From DSVQ01 sp964484765 (lineage in GTDB: Bacteria; Planctomycetota; Planctomycetia; Planctomycetales; Planctomycetaceae): a stretch of 64,000 nucleotides of DNA. The stretch covers positions 1-64,000 of the forward strand of contig CAZAGI010000039.1 of assembly GCA_964484765.1 (NCBI GenBank). Direction: 5' to 3'. Made by a program: the position numbers and the translations under genes. The notes beneath the pieces are model-generated. The model did not search any database and was not told where the DNA came from. It saw only the letters and a program-made list of their open reading frames with translations. This document shows, piece by piece, positions 1 through 7,784 of the stretch; position 1 is the stretch's first letter; each line of letters starts with the position of its first letter.

Positions 1-2
1 AT

Positions 3-443
3 CCGCCGAGCGTGCTGGGTGATGCACTGTTGATTTTCAGCGCGTTTCTGCTCGGCGTGAAGTTCGTCTATACGAAATTCGCGCTGCGCGTGATTGGCCC
101 GACAGAACTGATTTTCTGGCACGATGTCGTCGCGGTGGTGCAGTTTGCGATCGCGGCGCTGATTTGGGAGCGGCCGGATTTTTCCCGCGTGACAATTCCT
201 GCCGCCGCGGGGCTGATTTATCAGGGCGTGCTGGTCGGCGGCGTGTGCTTTGCGTTGCAGGCGCACTTGCTGCGAAAATACTCGGCGTCGCGAATTGCGG
301 TCTTCAGTTTTCTCACTCCGCTTGTGGGAATGGGGCTGGGAACCTGGTTACGCGGCGATCGTCTGTCGATTGCGCTGTTGCTCGGCGGCGTCGCGGTGGC
401 CGGGGGGATTTACCTCGTGAATCGACCTGATGAGAGTGGATAA
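3..443 (+). CDS. EamA/DMT-superfamily transporter, C-terminal part (5'-truncated)
   Basis: The reading frame is open to the left edge, so only the last ~146 residues are present. They form about four to five hydrophobic helices (LLIFSAFLLGVKFVYTKFAL at the start, LLLGGVAVAGGIYLV at the end) with the charged linkers and the late Leu-Thr-Pro segment (FSFLTPLVGMGLG) of the second EamA repeat in drug/metabolite transporters. It is an integral inner-membrane permease; the substrate cannot be read from the sequence. An internal GTG at 12 could be mistaken for a start, but the preceding codons continue the frame. Membership of the superfamily is fairly sure; EamA versus a RhaT-like subfamily is not resolved. 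Confidence 0.75.
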   Translation, partial: PPSVLGDALLIFSAFLLGVKFVYTKFALRVIGPTELIFWHDVVAVVQFAIAALIWERPDFSRVTIPAAAGLIYQGVLVGGVCFALQAHLLRKYSASRIAVFSFLTPLVGMGLGTWLRGDRLSIALLLGGVAVAGGIYLVNRPDESG

Positions 444-516
444 ATATCCGTCGTCGACACCGACCCCTGTTTCGAGATTTCGCGCCCGACAGTGAATGGC
501 GACAGAGCCAGGACAC

Positions 517-522
517 AAAGGA
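517..522 (+). promoter_or_regulatory. Shine-Dalgarno site deciding a GTG start
   Basis: AAAGGA ends 6 nt before GTG 529 of the HAD hydrolase. The competing upstream ATG at 496 has no purine-rich site. Confidence 0.5.
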
Positions 523-528
523 ACGTCA

Positions 529-1365
529 GTGAGTATTGGTAATTCGTCCCGCTGGACATGGCATCGTCCCTGGACCTCGACCGTGCGCCCGCGATGTGCG
601 GTGTTCGATTTCGATGGCACACTCAGCCTGATTCGCGGGGGGTGGACAGAAATCATGGTTTCCATGATGGTTGACCACCTGCTCACCTTGCCGAACACAA
701 TTGAAGACGAGCCGGTCCTGCGGACATCTGTCCTGCACTATGTATTAGGACTCAATGGCAAGCCGACGATCTACCAGATGCAGCGCTTCGCACAGGAAAT
801 CTCCGCCCGCGGCGGCCAACCCGAGGACCCCACACGCTATCATCACGAATACTTGCGGCGACTCGGACTGCGGATCGACGAACGCAAACAACGTCTGCGC
901 ACCGGTGCGGCCACGGTAGATGATCTACTGATTCCCGGTGCACGTGAATTCTTGACCGCCCTGGCGAACGCCGGCATCGAACTCACGTTGGCAAGCGGCA
1001 CGGAAATCGAGTTTGTTCGCGAGGAAGCCCAGGTTCTGCAGATCGACCACTTCTTCGAAGGTCGCATCTTCGGCCCGGGTGATGACCCCGCCGCCTTTTC
1101 CAAGCGGCAGGTCATGTGCGATCTTCTCGCACGACACGCGATTTCCGGCGAAGAGATGATCGGCATCGGCGACGGTGTCGTTGAAACAATGGACATGTCG
1201 AGTCTCGGCGGTCTGACAATCGGCGTCGCCAGCGACGAAACACACCGCTCCGGTCTCCCCGAGCCCTGGAAGCGCGACCGTCTGGTGGAGTCTGGAGCGC
1301 ATCTCATCGTTCCGGATTACACCGACGCGAATGAACTTGCGGCGTACGTGCTGAGGACGAAGTAA
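529..1365 (+). CDS. HAD-superfamily hydrolase (phosphatase-like)
   Basis: A cytoplasmic haloacid-dehalogenase-fold hydrolase, probably acting on a small phosphate ester. Motif I is AVFDFDGTLS with nucleophile and acid Asp about 27 and 29 residues from the chosen start, motif II is the Ser of LASGTE, and motif IV is GIGDG. The region between motifs I and II is helical and would be the cap. I chose GTG 529 because AAAGGA (517-522) lies 6 nt upstream; an in-frame ATG at 496 would add 11 residues but has no ribosome site. Its substrate is not identifiable. The gene stands between the transporter tail and the protease/thioredoxin gene with no sign of tight coupling. Confidence 0.85.
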   Translation: MSIGNSSRWTWHRPWTSTVRPRCAVFDFDGTLSLIRGGWTEIMVSMMVDHLLTLPNTIEDEPVLRTSVLHYVLGLNGKPTIYQMQRFAQEISARGGQPEDPTRYHHEYLRRLGLRIDERKQRLRTGAATVDDLLIPGAREFLTALANAGIELTLASGTEIEFVREEAQVLQIDHFFEGRIFGPGDDPAAFSKRQVMCDLLARHAISGEEMIGIGDGVVETMDMSSLGGLTIGVASDETHRSGLPEPWKRDRLVESGAHLIVPDYTDANELAAYVLRTK

Positions 1366-1448
1366 AAATCGCGGCTTGGAATGACGGTGAACCATGGTAG
1401 AATCGCCACGGGGTTCGAACATTTCGTGTCTGTCAGACAGGCGTGACG

Positions 1449-3533
1449 ATGATGAAACGCAGTTCCATGATGGTGCCGGTCACGGCGGGTCTGTTCCTCA
1501 TCCTCAGCAGCGTGGGCTTCGGTCAGGCACCGGGCACGGTGATTGAAGTCGATGGAACGTTGACCCGAAATCGGGCGCTGCTCAAGCAAGCGGCGGCCTT
1601 GCGGGAAGCCGGCGAACTGATGTCGGAAGAAACATTGCGCTCGCAAATCGCTCAACCGACACCCAGCGCCATTGCGTTTCCACCCGCCAACCGCCGACGA
1701 TTGACACCGCGGCAAGTGGCCGAGGTCGCCCGTGCGGCGATGGTTCGTGTGGGCTGGTACGGCCGGCGCGGCGCTGAAAAGGGACGCTGGGAATTGCATC
1801 TCACCGGTGGCTACGCAGTCACGGCCGATGGCGTTGTGGCGACGTGCCACCATTGCGTGGTTCCCATGAAGGGCTTGCATGACGCTTGTCTGGTGGCGGT
1901 GGATCACACGGGGACCGTTCGCGCGGTGACGGCAATTCTGGCGACCAACAAGACTCTCGATGCCAGCTTAATTCGTATTGCTGGTGAACCGTTGAAACCG
2001 TTACCGCTCTCCGACAATGTTGCCGTCGGTGATGCGGCGTTCTGCTTCAGCGACCCCTACGATCAACACGGCCATTTCAGCGACGGTATTGTCAACCGGT
2101 TTTACTGGCTCAAAAAGAAACGCGGTGAGCCGAACACGCTCGGTGAGTTACAGTTCCTGCGGATTAATGTGAGCACTGATTGGGCGCCGGGTTCCAGCGG
2201 TGCGGCGGTGCTGGATGGCTATGGCAATGCGATTGGTCATGTCGCACGGATCAGCCCGCTGACGATGGATGGCCCGAGCGTTCTCGAAGCGGAAGAAGGC
2301 TTTCCGGAAGGTTCGGCAGACGAGCCGCCGCCGCGCCATCCCCATAAAGCTCCGTCTGGTTCAGAGACCACGCTCATGGTGGTGCACGAGGCGATTCCCG
2401 CGCGGGGGATTCTCTCGCTGGCCGGAGTCTGGTCGCCCGACAAGCCGGCAGCGACATCTACCGCGAAAGTCGCGCCGACCACGCCGTCAGCCTTTCAACC
2501 GGTGAAGCCAGCGGAGCCCACGGTGCTCATCGGCACGCCGGCCCCTCCGCTGAAGGTGGCATCCTGGGTGCAGGGCACCCCGGTCGAGAAGTTCGACGCG
2601 GAACATGCTTACGTCGTGGAGTTCTGGGCGACGTGGTGCGGTCCGTGCCGGACTTCGATTCCCCATCTCAACGAACTGCACGAGAAATTTGCGGACAAGG
2701 GCCTCATCGTCATCGGACAGGACTGCTGGGAACGCGATCTGTCGCTGGTCGAACCGTTCATCAAAGAGATGGGCGAAAAGATGACCTACCGCATTGCGCT
2801 CGATGACAAATCGGAAGACGACAAAGGCGCCATGGCCCGCACGTGGATGGAGGCCGCGGGGCAAAGCGGAATTCCGACGGCGTTTGTCGTCGACAAGCAG
2901 CAGCAGATTGCGTGGATCGGCCATCCGATGGATCTGAACGATGAGATTTTGGCGGCTGTCCTCAATGGGACCTACGACATTGCCAAGGCCAAACGCGAAT
3001 TCGACGAACGGCAGGCGTTTATGAAGCTGGCGCGCGAAAGCATCCGCGGCATCGCCGTCGCTGTTCAAGCCAAGAATTGGGAAGAGGCCGAAAAGCTCGC
3101 GGAAACTTTCGAGAAGGCTGCACCGCCGAAATATCTCTTCACGGCGCGGATGCAGCGCCTGCGAATTGCTACAGCCAAGAAAGATGGGTCAGCCATCAAT
3201 CAGGTGGTGGCGTTGATCGCCGAAGATGAAAAACTCACCGGCCCGATGCTGAATCAACTGGCGTGGCAAATGGCGCTGCTGACGGATGTCGAAGGACTGA
3301 ATCTGGAGTTGGCCGAACGGTTGGCACGCCGTGGTGTGGAACTCAGCGAAGAGCAGCAGAAAGCCGCCGTGCTCGACACGCTCGCCCGGATTCTCTTCCG
3401 TCTCGACAAGAAGGACGAAGCGATCGCCAAGCAGAAAGAAGCTCTGGAAGTTGCCACGGAAGCGCAACGCAAATCGCTGCAGAAAACGTTGGAGGCTTAC
3501 GAAGCGGGCAAGCTTCCCGATGCCGATGAATAG
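1449..3533 (+). CDS. Exported trypsin-like serine protease fused to a thioredoxin (TlpA-like) domain
   Basis: An N-terminal signal peptide (hydrophobic run VPVTAGLFLILSSVGFGQA) precedes three parts. A trypsin/DegP-like domain spans about residues 90-275 and has a plausible triad: His in ATCHHCV (~135), Asp in LDASLIRI (~171) and Ser in WAPGSSGA (~250). A Pro/Ala-rich linker follows, then a thioredoxin fold (~365-500) with WCGPC (~396-400) and the cis-Pro loop SGIPTAF. About 180 helical, Lys/Glu-rich TPR-like residues complete the protein. It would act in the periplasm, perhaps in protein quality control or cell-surface redox. ATG 1449 is preferred (AGG 7 nt upstream); GTG 1443 and ATG 1452 are alternatives. 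The domain fusion is unusual. Confidence 0.85.
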   Translation: MMKRSSMMVPVTAGLFLILSSVGFGQAPGTVIEVDGTLTRNRALLKQAAALREAGELMSEETLRSQIAQPTPSAIAFPPANRRRLTPRQVAEVARAAMVRVGWYGRRGAEKGRWELHLTGGYAVTADGVVATCHHCVVPMKGLHDACLVAVDHTGTVRAVTAILATNKTLDASLIRIAGEPLKPLPLSDNVAVGDAAFCFSDPYDQHGHFSDGIVNRFYWLKKKRGEPNTLGELQFLRINVSTDWAPGSSGAAVLDGYGNAIGHVARISPLTMDGPSVLEAEEGFPEGSADEPPPRHPHKAPSGSETTLMVVHEAIPARGILSLAGVWSPDKPAATSTAKVAPTTPSAFQPVKPAEPTVLIGTPAPPLKVASWVQGTPVEKFDAEHAYVVEFWATWCGPCRTSIPHLNELHEKFADKGLIVIGQDCWERDLSLVEPFIKEMGEKMTYRIALDDKSEDDKGAMARTWMEAAGQSGIPTAFVVDKQQQIAWIGHPMDLNDEILAAVLNGTYDIAKAKREFDERQAFMKLARESIRGIAVAVQAKNWEEAEKLAETFEKAAPPKYLFTARMQRLRIATAKKDGSAINQVVALIAEDEKLTGPMLNQLAWQMALLTDVEGLNLELAERLARRGVELSEEQQKAAVLDTLARILFRLDKKDEAIAKQKEALEVATEAQRKSLQKTLEAYEAGKLPDADE

Positions 3534-3551
3534 TCTTGCAGACATCAGCGA

Positions 3552-4601
3552 ATGACGGACGAGTGCATGGCCGAACCGCTGTGGTTGAATCCGGAGACGA
3601 CCGCGTCATATTTGATTGAGCGCGGCTGGTTGACGGTGGATGACCAGGTCACCATTCAGCCTCTCGCCTGGGGTGTTTCCAATCTGGTGTTGCGCGTAGA
3701 TGTCGCAGGTAAGACCTCGTTCGTGTTGAAACAGTCGCGGCCGCAATTGCGGACCAAGATTGAGTGGCTCAGCCGGTGTGAACGGATTCATCGCGAAGCC
3801 GATGTGCTGCGTGCCCTCGCCCCGCGCTTTCCCGCGGGCACGGTTCCGCGTGTGCTGTTTGAGGATCGTTCTCACTACATACTCGGCTTGGAAGCGATTC
3901 GCGCCGATCACGTCGTGTGGAAGGAATCGTTACTGAAAGGGGAGATTCGCGTTGGTGTCTCCGAACGGCTGGGGCAGATGCTCGCTACCATTCACACCAG
4001 CACGTTTGGCGATCGGAGCTGTCTGCCCGACCCTGACGATTGGTCGTTGTTCGACGAATTGCGCATCGATCCCTTCTACCGGTACATCTCGCGGGTTTAT
4101 CCGGACTTGCAACCAACGATTGATGATTTGATCGTGGAGATGGCCGCTCATCGCGTGTGCCTGGTGCATGCGGACTTCAGTCCGAAGAATGTGCTGATTC
4201 ATCCCGATGGTGTGTCGCTGGTCGACTTTGAAACCGGTCATTGGGGCGACCCGGCTTTTGACCTCGGGTTCTTTCTCAGCCATCTGTTTCTCAAGACGCT
4301 GATTCCGCAGTTCGATTTCGACAAAGCGGTAATGCTGGTCACGCATTTCTGGGCCCACTATCGACGAACGGTGACCGCTGCAAACACGGGACTCGTCTTT
4401 GCGGAAGTGGCAGCACGTGTTCCGCGGCATGTCGCCAGTTGCCTGTTGGCGCGCATCGACGGCAAGAGCCCGGTGGATTATCTTCCTGTAGACTGGCAAC
4501 GTGATTTCGTCCGCCGCCACGCCACAGCCTGGCTCACGGCATCTCCGCCAGCCATGGAGCAATTGATTCCAGAGTGGTTTTCCGATCTGTTAGCCATTTG
4601 A
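3552..4601 (+). CDS. APH/choline-kinase-fold phosphotransferase (MtnK-like)
   Basis: A cytoplasmic small-molecule kinase of the aminoglycoside phosphotransferase fold. The Brenner motif HADFSPKN (206-213) supplies the catalytic Asp, LVDFE (223-227) is the metal site, and the ATP-site Lys lies in FVLKQSR (~60). The His-Ala-Asp-Phe-Ser-Pro-Lys-Asn form and the following ETGHWGDPAFDLG resemble 5-methylthioribose kinases and homoserine-kinase-like proteins, so a hydroxylated sugar or amino-alcohol substrate is more likely than an antibiotic. ATG 3567 (15 nt downstream) is an alternative start. The gene follows the protease gene by 18 nt and is 39 nt before the enolase-like gene, so co-transcription is likely. 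Confidence 0.8.
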   Translation: MTDECMAEPLWLNPETTASYLIERGWLTVDDQVTIQPLAWGVSNLVLRVDVAGKTSFVLKQSRPQLRTKIEWLSRCERIHREADVLRALAPRFPAGTVPRVLFEDRSHYILGLEAIRADHVVWKESLLKGEIRVGVSERLGQMLATIHTSTFGDRSCLPDPDDWSLFDELRIDPFYRYISRVYPDLQPTIDDLIVEMAAHRVCLVHADFSPKNVLIHPDGVSLVDFETGHWGDPAFDLGFFLSHLFLKTLIPQFDFDKAVMLVTHFWAHYRRTVTAANTGLVFAEVAARVPRHVASCLLARIDGKSPVDYLPVDWQRDFVRRHATAWLTASPPAMEQLIPEWFSDLLAI

Positions 4602-4640
4602 CACTCCATCCACACGGTCTTGAAATATTGCTACTGACCA

Positions 4641-5966
4641 ATGACTTTCATCACCCACATCACCGCCCGTGAGGTCTTCGACAGCCGTGGTCGACCGACG
4701 GTTGAAGCGGAAGTGACGTGCGCCGGCGGCCGAGCTTGCCGTGCGATTGCCCCTTCCGGCGCCAGCACGGGAACCGCCGAAGCCTGCGAACTGCGCGACG
4801 GCGGCTCACGTCTGGGTGGAAAAGGCGTGCGGCAGGCGGTCGCGCATGTTCGTGGCGAAATTGCGGCGGCGTTGCTGGGCGTGGATGCCACGCAGCAGAC
4901 GCTGTTGGACGAGCGCTTGATCGCGCTCGATGGGACTCTGCAAAAAAGCCGACTGGGTGCCAACGCCATTCTCGCCGTGTCGTTGGCCTCCGCGTACGCC
5001 GCCGCGGATGCACTGGGATCGAATCCCGTCTGCTACTTGCACCAGTTATGGGTGCAGGAACACAGTGGCGCTAACCCGTCGCCGGCGTTGCCGATCCCCA
5101 TGGTCAACATGATTTCCGGTGGCAAACACGCCGGTGGTCAGCTCGATTTTCAGGACTTTTTGCTCATGCCCGTCGGGGCAAAAGCCTATTCCGAAGGCCT
5201 CGACTGGATCGTGACGGTCTATCATGAACTCGGCCGCGTGCTGAACGCTGCAGGATATGAGGGAACACTCGTCGGTGATGAAGGGGGCTACGGTCCCCGG
5301 CTTCCCTCCAACGATCTGGCGCTCGATCTCATCATGGCAGCCATCGGGAAAGCGGGTTTTACTCCCGGTCGGGATCTGGCCTTTGCGATTGATGTAGCCG
5401 CGACGCACTTTTATCAGGATGGGACGTACCACCTCGCGGCCACGGGCGGGAAGCGACTTTCGTCCACAGGATTGATCGACCGTCTCGAAGCTTGGGTGAA
5501 CTCGTTTCCCATCGTCAGTATTGAGGACGCCCTCGCCGAAGAGGATTGGGACGGTTGGCAAGAACTCACTTCCAGACTCGGCCACCGAGTGCAACTCGTT
5601 GGTGACGACCTTTTTGCGACCAATCCCGTTCGTTTACAGCGCGGCATCGACTCGCACGTCGCCAATGCCGTGCTGATCAAACTGAACCAAATCGGCACGC
5701 TCACGGAGACACTCCGCACCTTACGACTCGCACAGCGAATCGGTTATCGCGCGGTGATCTCCGCCCGCAGTGGTGAAACCGAGGATGTGACGATCGCCGA
5801 CCTCGCCGTCGCCACCGCCGCCGGGCAAATCAAAATCGGCTCCGTCGCCCGCAGTGAACGCCTGGCGAAATACAACCAATTACGGCGCTGGGAGGAAAAT
5901 TCCGAGTTCGGTTACGCCGGCGGACAAGTCGTCACGACGGTGCCAACGGGGCCTTCCGCTCAGTGA
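4641..5966 (+). CDS. eno: Enolase-superfamily protein (phosphopyruvate hydratase-like, altered active site)
   Basis: Full-length enolase architecture of 441 residues. The N-terminal EVFDSRGRPTVE and PSGASTG loops are present, as are metal ligands Asp251 (AIDVAATHF), Glu295 (SIEDALAEEDW) and Asp322 (GDDLFATN), catalytic Lys347 (LIKLNQIGTLTETL), Glu214 (GDEGGYGP) and His163 (SGGKHAGG). Two positions differ from classical enolases. The catalytic Glu of the Gln-Glu-Phe motif (yeast Glu168) is Asp172 (FQDF), and the His of SHRSGETED (yeast His373) is Ala375 (SARSGETED). The signature GAPARSERLAKYN reads GSVARSERLAKYN. It may be a degenerate glycolytic enolase or a paralogue with a related substrate; the symbol reflects family only. 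Its 3' end overlaps the convergent ferredoxin gene by 35 bp. Confidence 0.85.
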   Translation: MTFITHITAREVFDSRGRPTVEAEVTCAGGRACRAIAPSGASTGTAEACELRDGGSRLGGKGVRQAVAHVRGEIAAALLGVDATQQTLLDERLIALDGTLQKSRLGANAILAVSLASAYAAADALGSNPVCYLHQLWVQEHSGANPSPALPIPMVNMISGGKHAGGQLDFQDFLLMPVGAKAYSEGLDWIVTVYHELGRVLNAAGYEGTLVGDEGGYGPRLPSNDLALDLIMAAIGKAGFTPGRDLAFAIDVAATHFYQDGTYHLAATGGKRLSSTGLIDRLEAWVNSFPIVSIEDALAEEDWDGWQELTSRLGHRVQLVGDDLFATNPVRLQRGIDSHVANAVLIKLNQIGTLTETLRTLRLAQRIGYRAVISARSGETEDVTIADLAVATAAGQIKIGSVARSERLAKYNQLRRWEENSEFGYAGGQVVTTVPTGPSAQ

Positions 5967-6210
5967 TCGATGGGCATTGCGGAGCCATTTCACGATTCAG
6001 TGCGATGTAGTCTCGCCACGGTTCCGGCACTGCGTCCTCATGAAAAATGGCCGCGGTGGGACATTCCGAGACGCAGGCACCGCACTCGATGCATTCCGCG
6101 GGGTCGATGAACAACATCGATTCCCCTTCATGGAAACATTCGCACGGACAGACAGTCACGCATTCGGTATACTTGCATCCGAAACACGGTTCGGTCACCA
6201 CCATCGTCAT
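5932..6210 (-). CDS. fdxA: Seven-iron (3Fe-4S/4Fe-4S) ferredoxin, FdxA type
   Basis: A 92-residue electron carrier. The N-terminal cluster ligands lie in PCFGCKYTECVTVCPCECF and the second set in CIECGACVSECP, the spacing seen in Azotobacter-type FdxA ferredoxins. It is cytoplasmic, and the C-terminal tail after the second cluster is short. The start is the ATG at 6210, preceded by GGAGAG (6216-6221) 5 nt upstream; an in-frame start further out at 6303 would add an unrelated 31 residues. The gene is divergent from the sigma/kinase gene, with 61 bp between the two starts, and its stop overlaps the end of the enolase-like gene. Confidence 0.92.
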   Translation of the reverse strand: MTMVVTEPCFGCKYTECVTVCPCECFHEGESMLFIDPAECIECGACVSECPTAAIFHEDAVPEPWRDYIALNREMAPQCPSITERKAPLAPS

Positions 6211-6215
6211 GATCA

Positions 6216-6221
6216 CTCTCC
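6216..6221 (-). promoter_or_regulatory. Strong Shine-Dalgarno of the ferredoxin gene
   Basis: GGAGAG on the minus strand lies 5 nt before the ATG at 6210. It fixes the short, canonical ferredoxin start rather than the longer frame to 6303. Confidence 0.65.
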
Positions 6222-6271
6222 AGAAACGGGGACTTCGAAGAGAGAATGGGATTCCCGTGGGGTGAGCGGCC

Positions 6272-7777
6272 ATGTCAGCGAATGAATTCTCAAAAATGAG
6301 CACGCCGATGCCGGGAGAGACATCCGATCGCGCGTTGCTGGATGCGTGGCGACAGGGGAACCAACACGCCGCCGATGTGTTGGTTCAACGCTATCTGGTG
6401 CGACTGACGGCGCTGGCCCGTGCGCGGTTGTCGCACAAACTCCGTCGTCGCGTTGATCCGGAAGATGTCGTCTTTTCCGCATGGCGGAGCTTTTTCGTTG
6501 CCGCACGGATGGACCGTGTGTCCGTGGCAAATAACGAAAATCTCTGGCCGCTGCTGCTGACGTTCACGCTTCGCAAAGTGACGCGGGTCGCCGACTATCA
6601 CACCGCGCAACAGCGGCATCCCGATCATGAAGTCATGTGGCCGGAAGCCGTCGCAGGTCGCGATCCCACACCCGAAGCCGTAGCGCTGGTTGCGGAAGAA
6701 GCGGAAGCGTTGCTCAGTCAGTTTGCGGAACGCGATCGTGACATTCTGGTCCGTCGCCTTCAGGGCGAGACCATTGAGCAGATTGCGGTCGCCACCAAAC
6801 TCAGCGATCGCACGATCCGCCGGGTGGCCGAACGCGCACGGGAATGGTTGTTGTCCCGGCAAAGGATGAACATCGACGAACCGACAAAATCACCCGCGGT
6901 GACGAGCAAACCCGTAGCGCCAACAGTGTTTCCCACGGAGATCCTGCAACGCTCGTATCGCGAACTGATGTTGGAGCAGTGGCTCGGCGGCGGTGGGTTT
7001 GGAAAAGTCTATCGGGCGCGCGATCGACTCACTGGCGAAACCGTCGCCGTGAAATTCCTGCGGAAATTCTGGTGGGACGACGGAACCGCGACGGCCTCGC
7101 TACTGCACGAAGCGGCGATTCTTTGCGGCTTGAGTGATACCGGCGTGGCCCGATGTCGCGGTTGGGGACGCACGCCGCACGGAGTCGTGTTTCTCGTTCT
7201 CGACTGGATCGTGGGGGAATCTCTCACGACGTGGCAACAACGAAACAATCCATCGATGGGTGAAGTCTGTGACGTGGTGATCAAGACTGCGGAAGTTGTT
7301 GTCACTGTTCATGAACACGGAATCCTGCACGGGGATCTGAAGCCGGACAACATCCTGCGAACGGCCGATGGCCGCGTGGTGCTCACCGACTTTGGCATGG
7401 CCCGCTGGATCGCACCCACAGGATGGGAAGTCCCGCGCGGCGGCACCGCGGGATTTCTCGCCCCGGAACAGTGTTCGGAAGCCTTTGGCCCGATCACCGC
7501 TCGCACTGACGTTTACGGCCTGGGGGCGTTGCTATGCGCACTGCTCACGGGTGACCCGCCTCACGTGGGACGTGATGTGCCGGAGGTTCTGTCTCGCGTC
7601 ATTTCAGAGCAACCAGTGGCGAAACTCACGTCGCGGGTTGCGGGAATCCCACCGAAACTCGATTATTTTGTGATCCGGTGTCTCAGCAAAGTCCCGACTG
7701 ATCGCCCGGCTTCGGCGCACCATTTTCTGACGGAACTGCGGACTGTTTCCGACGAGACCAACTCTACCGATTCATGA
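6272..7777 (+). CDS. ECF-type RNA polymerase sigma factor fused to Ser/Thr protein kinase
   Basis: One 501-residue protein joins two regulators. Residues ~18-110 are a sigma region 2 (LLDAWRQGNQHAADVLVQRY ... DPEDVVFSAWRSFF), and ~145-195 are a region 4 helix-turn-helix (ERDRDILVRRLQGETIEQIA ... SDRTIRRV). After a Pro-rich linker, ~232-495 form an Hanks-type kinase: Gly loop LGGGGFGKVY, VAVK Lys261, HGDLKPDN with catalytic Asp355, DFG 373-375 and APE 397-399. The usual Arg of His-Arg-Asp is Gly, so it is a non-RD kinase, normally not activated by activation-loop phosphorylation. No transmembrane segment is seen. Kinase-linked ECF factors are a Planctomycetota trait; self-phosphorylation controlling promoter binding is an inference. 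A later ATG at 6296 is possible. Confidence 0.9.
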   Translation: MSANEFSKMSTPMPGETSDRALLDAWRQGNQHAADVLVQRYLVRLTALARARLSHKLRRRVDPEDVVFSAWRSFFVAARMDRVSVANNENLWPLLLTFTLRKVTRVADYHTAQQRHPDHEVMWPEAVAGRDPTPEAVALVAEEAEALLSQFAERDRDILVRRLQGETIEQIAVATKLSDRTIRRVAERAREWLLSRQRMNIDEPTKSPAVTSKPVAPTVFPTEILQRSYRELMLEQWLGGGGFGKVYRARDRLTGETVAVKFLRKFWWDDGTATASLLHEAAILCGLSDTGVARCRGWGRTPHGVVFLVLDWIVGESLTTWQQRNNPSMGEVCDVVIKTAEVVVTVHEHGILHGDLKPDNILRTADGRVVLTDFGMARWIAPTGWEVPRGGTAGFLAPEQCSEAFGPITARTDVYGLGALLCALLTGDPPHVGRDVPEVLSRVISEQPVAKLTSRVAGIPPKLDYFVIRCLSKVPTDRPASAHHFLTELRTVSDETNSTDS

Positions 7778-7784
7778 GGTATCA

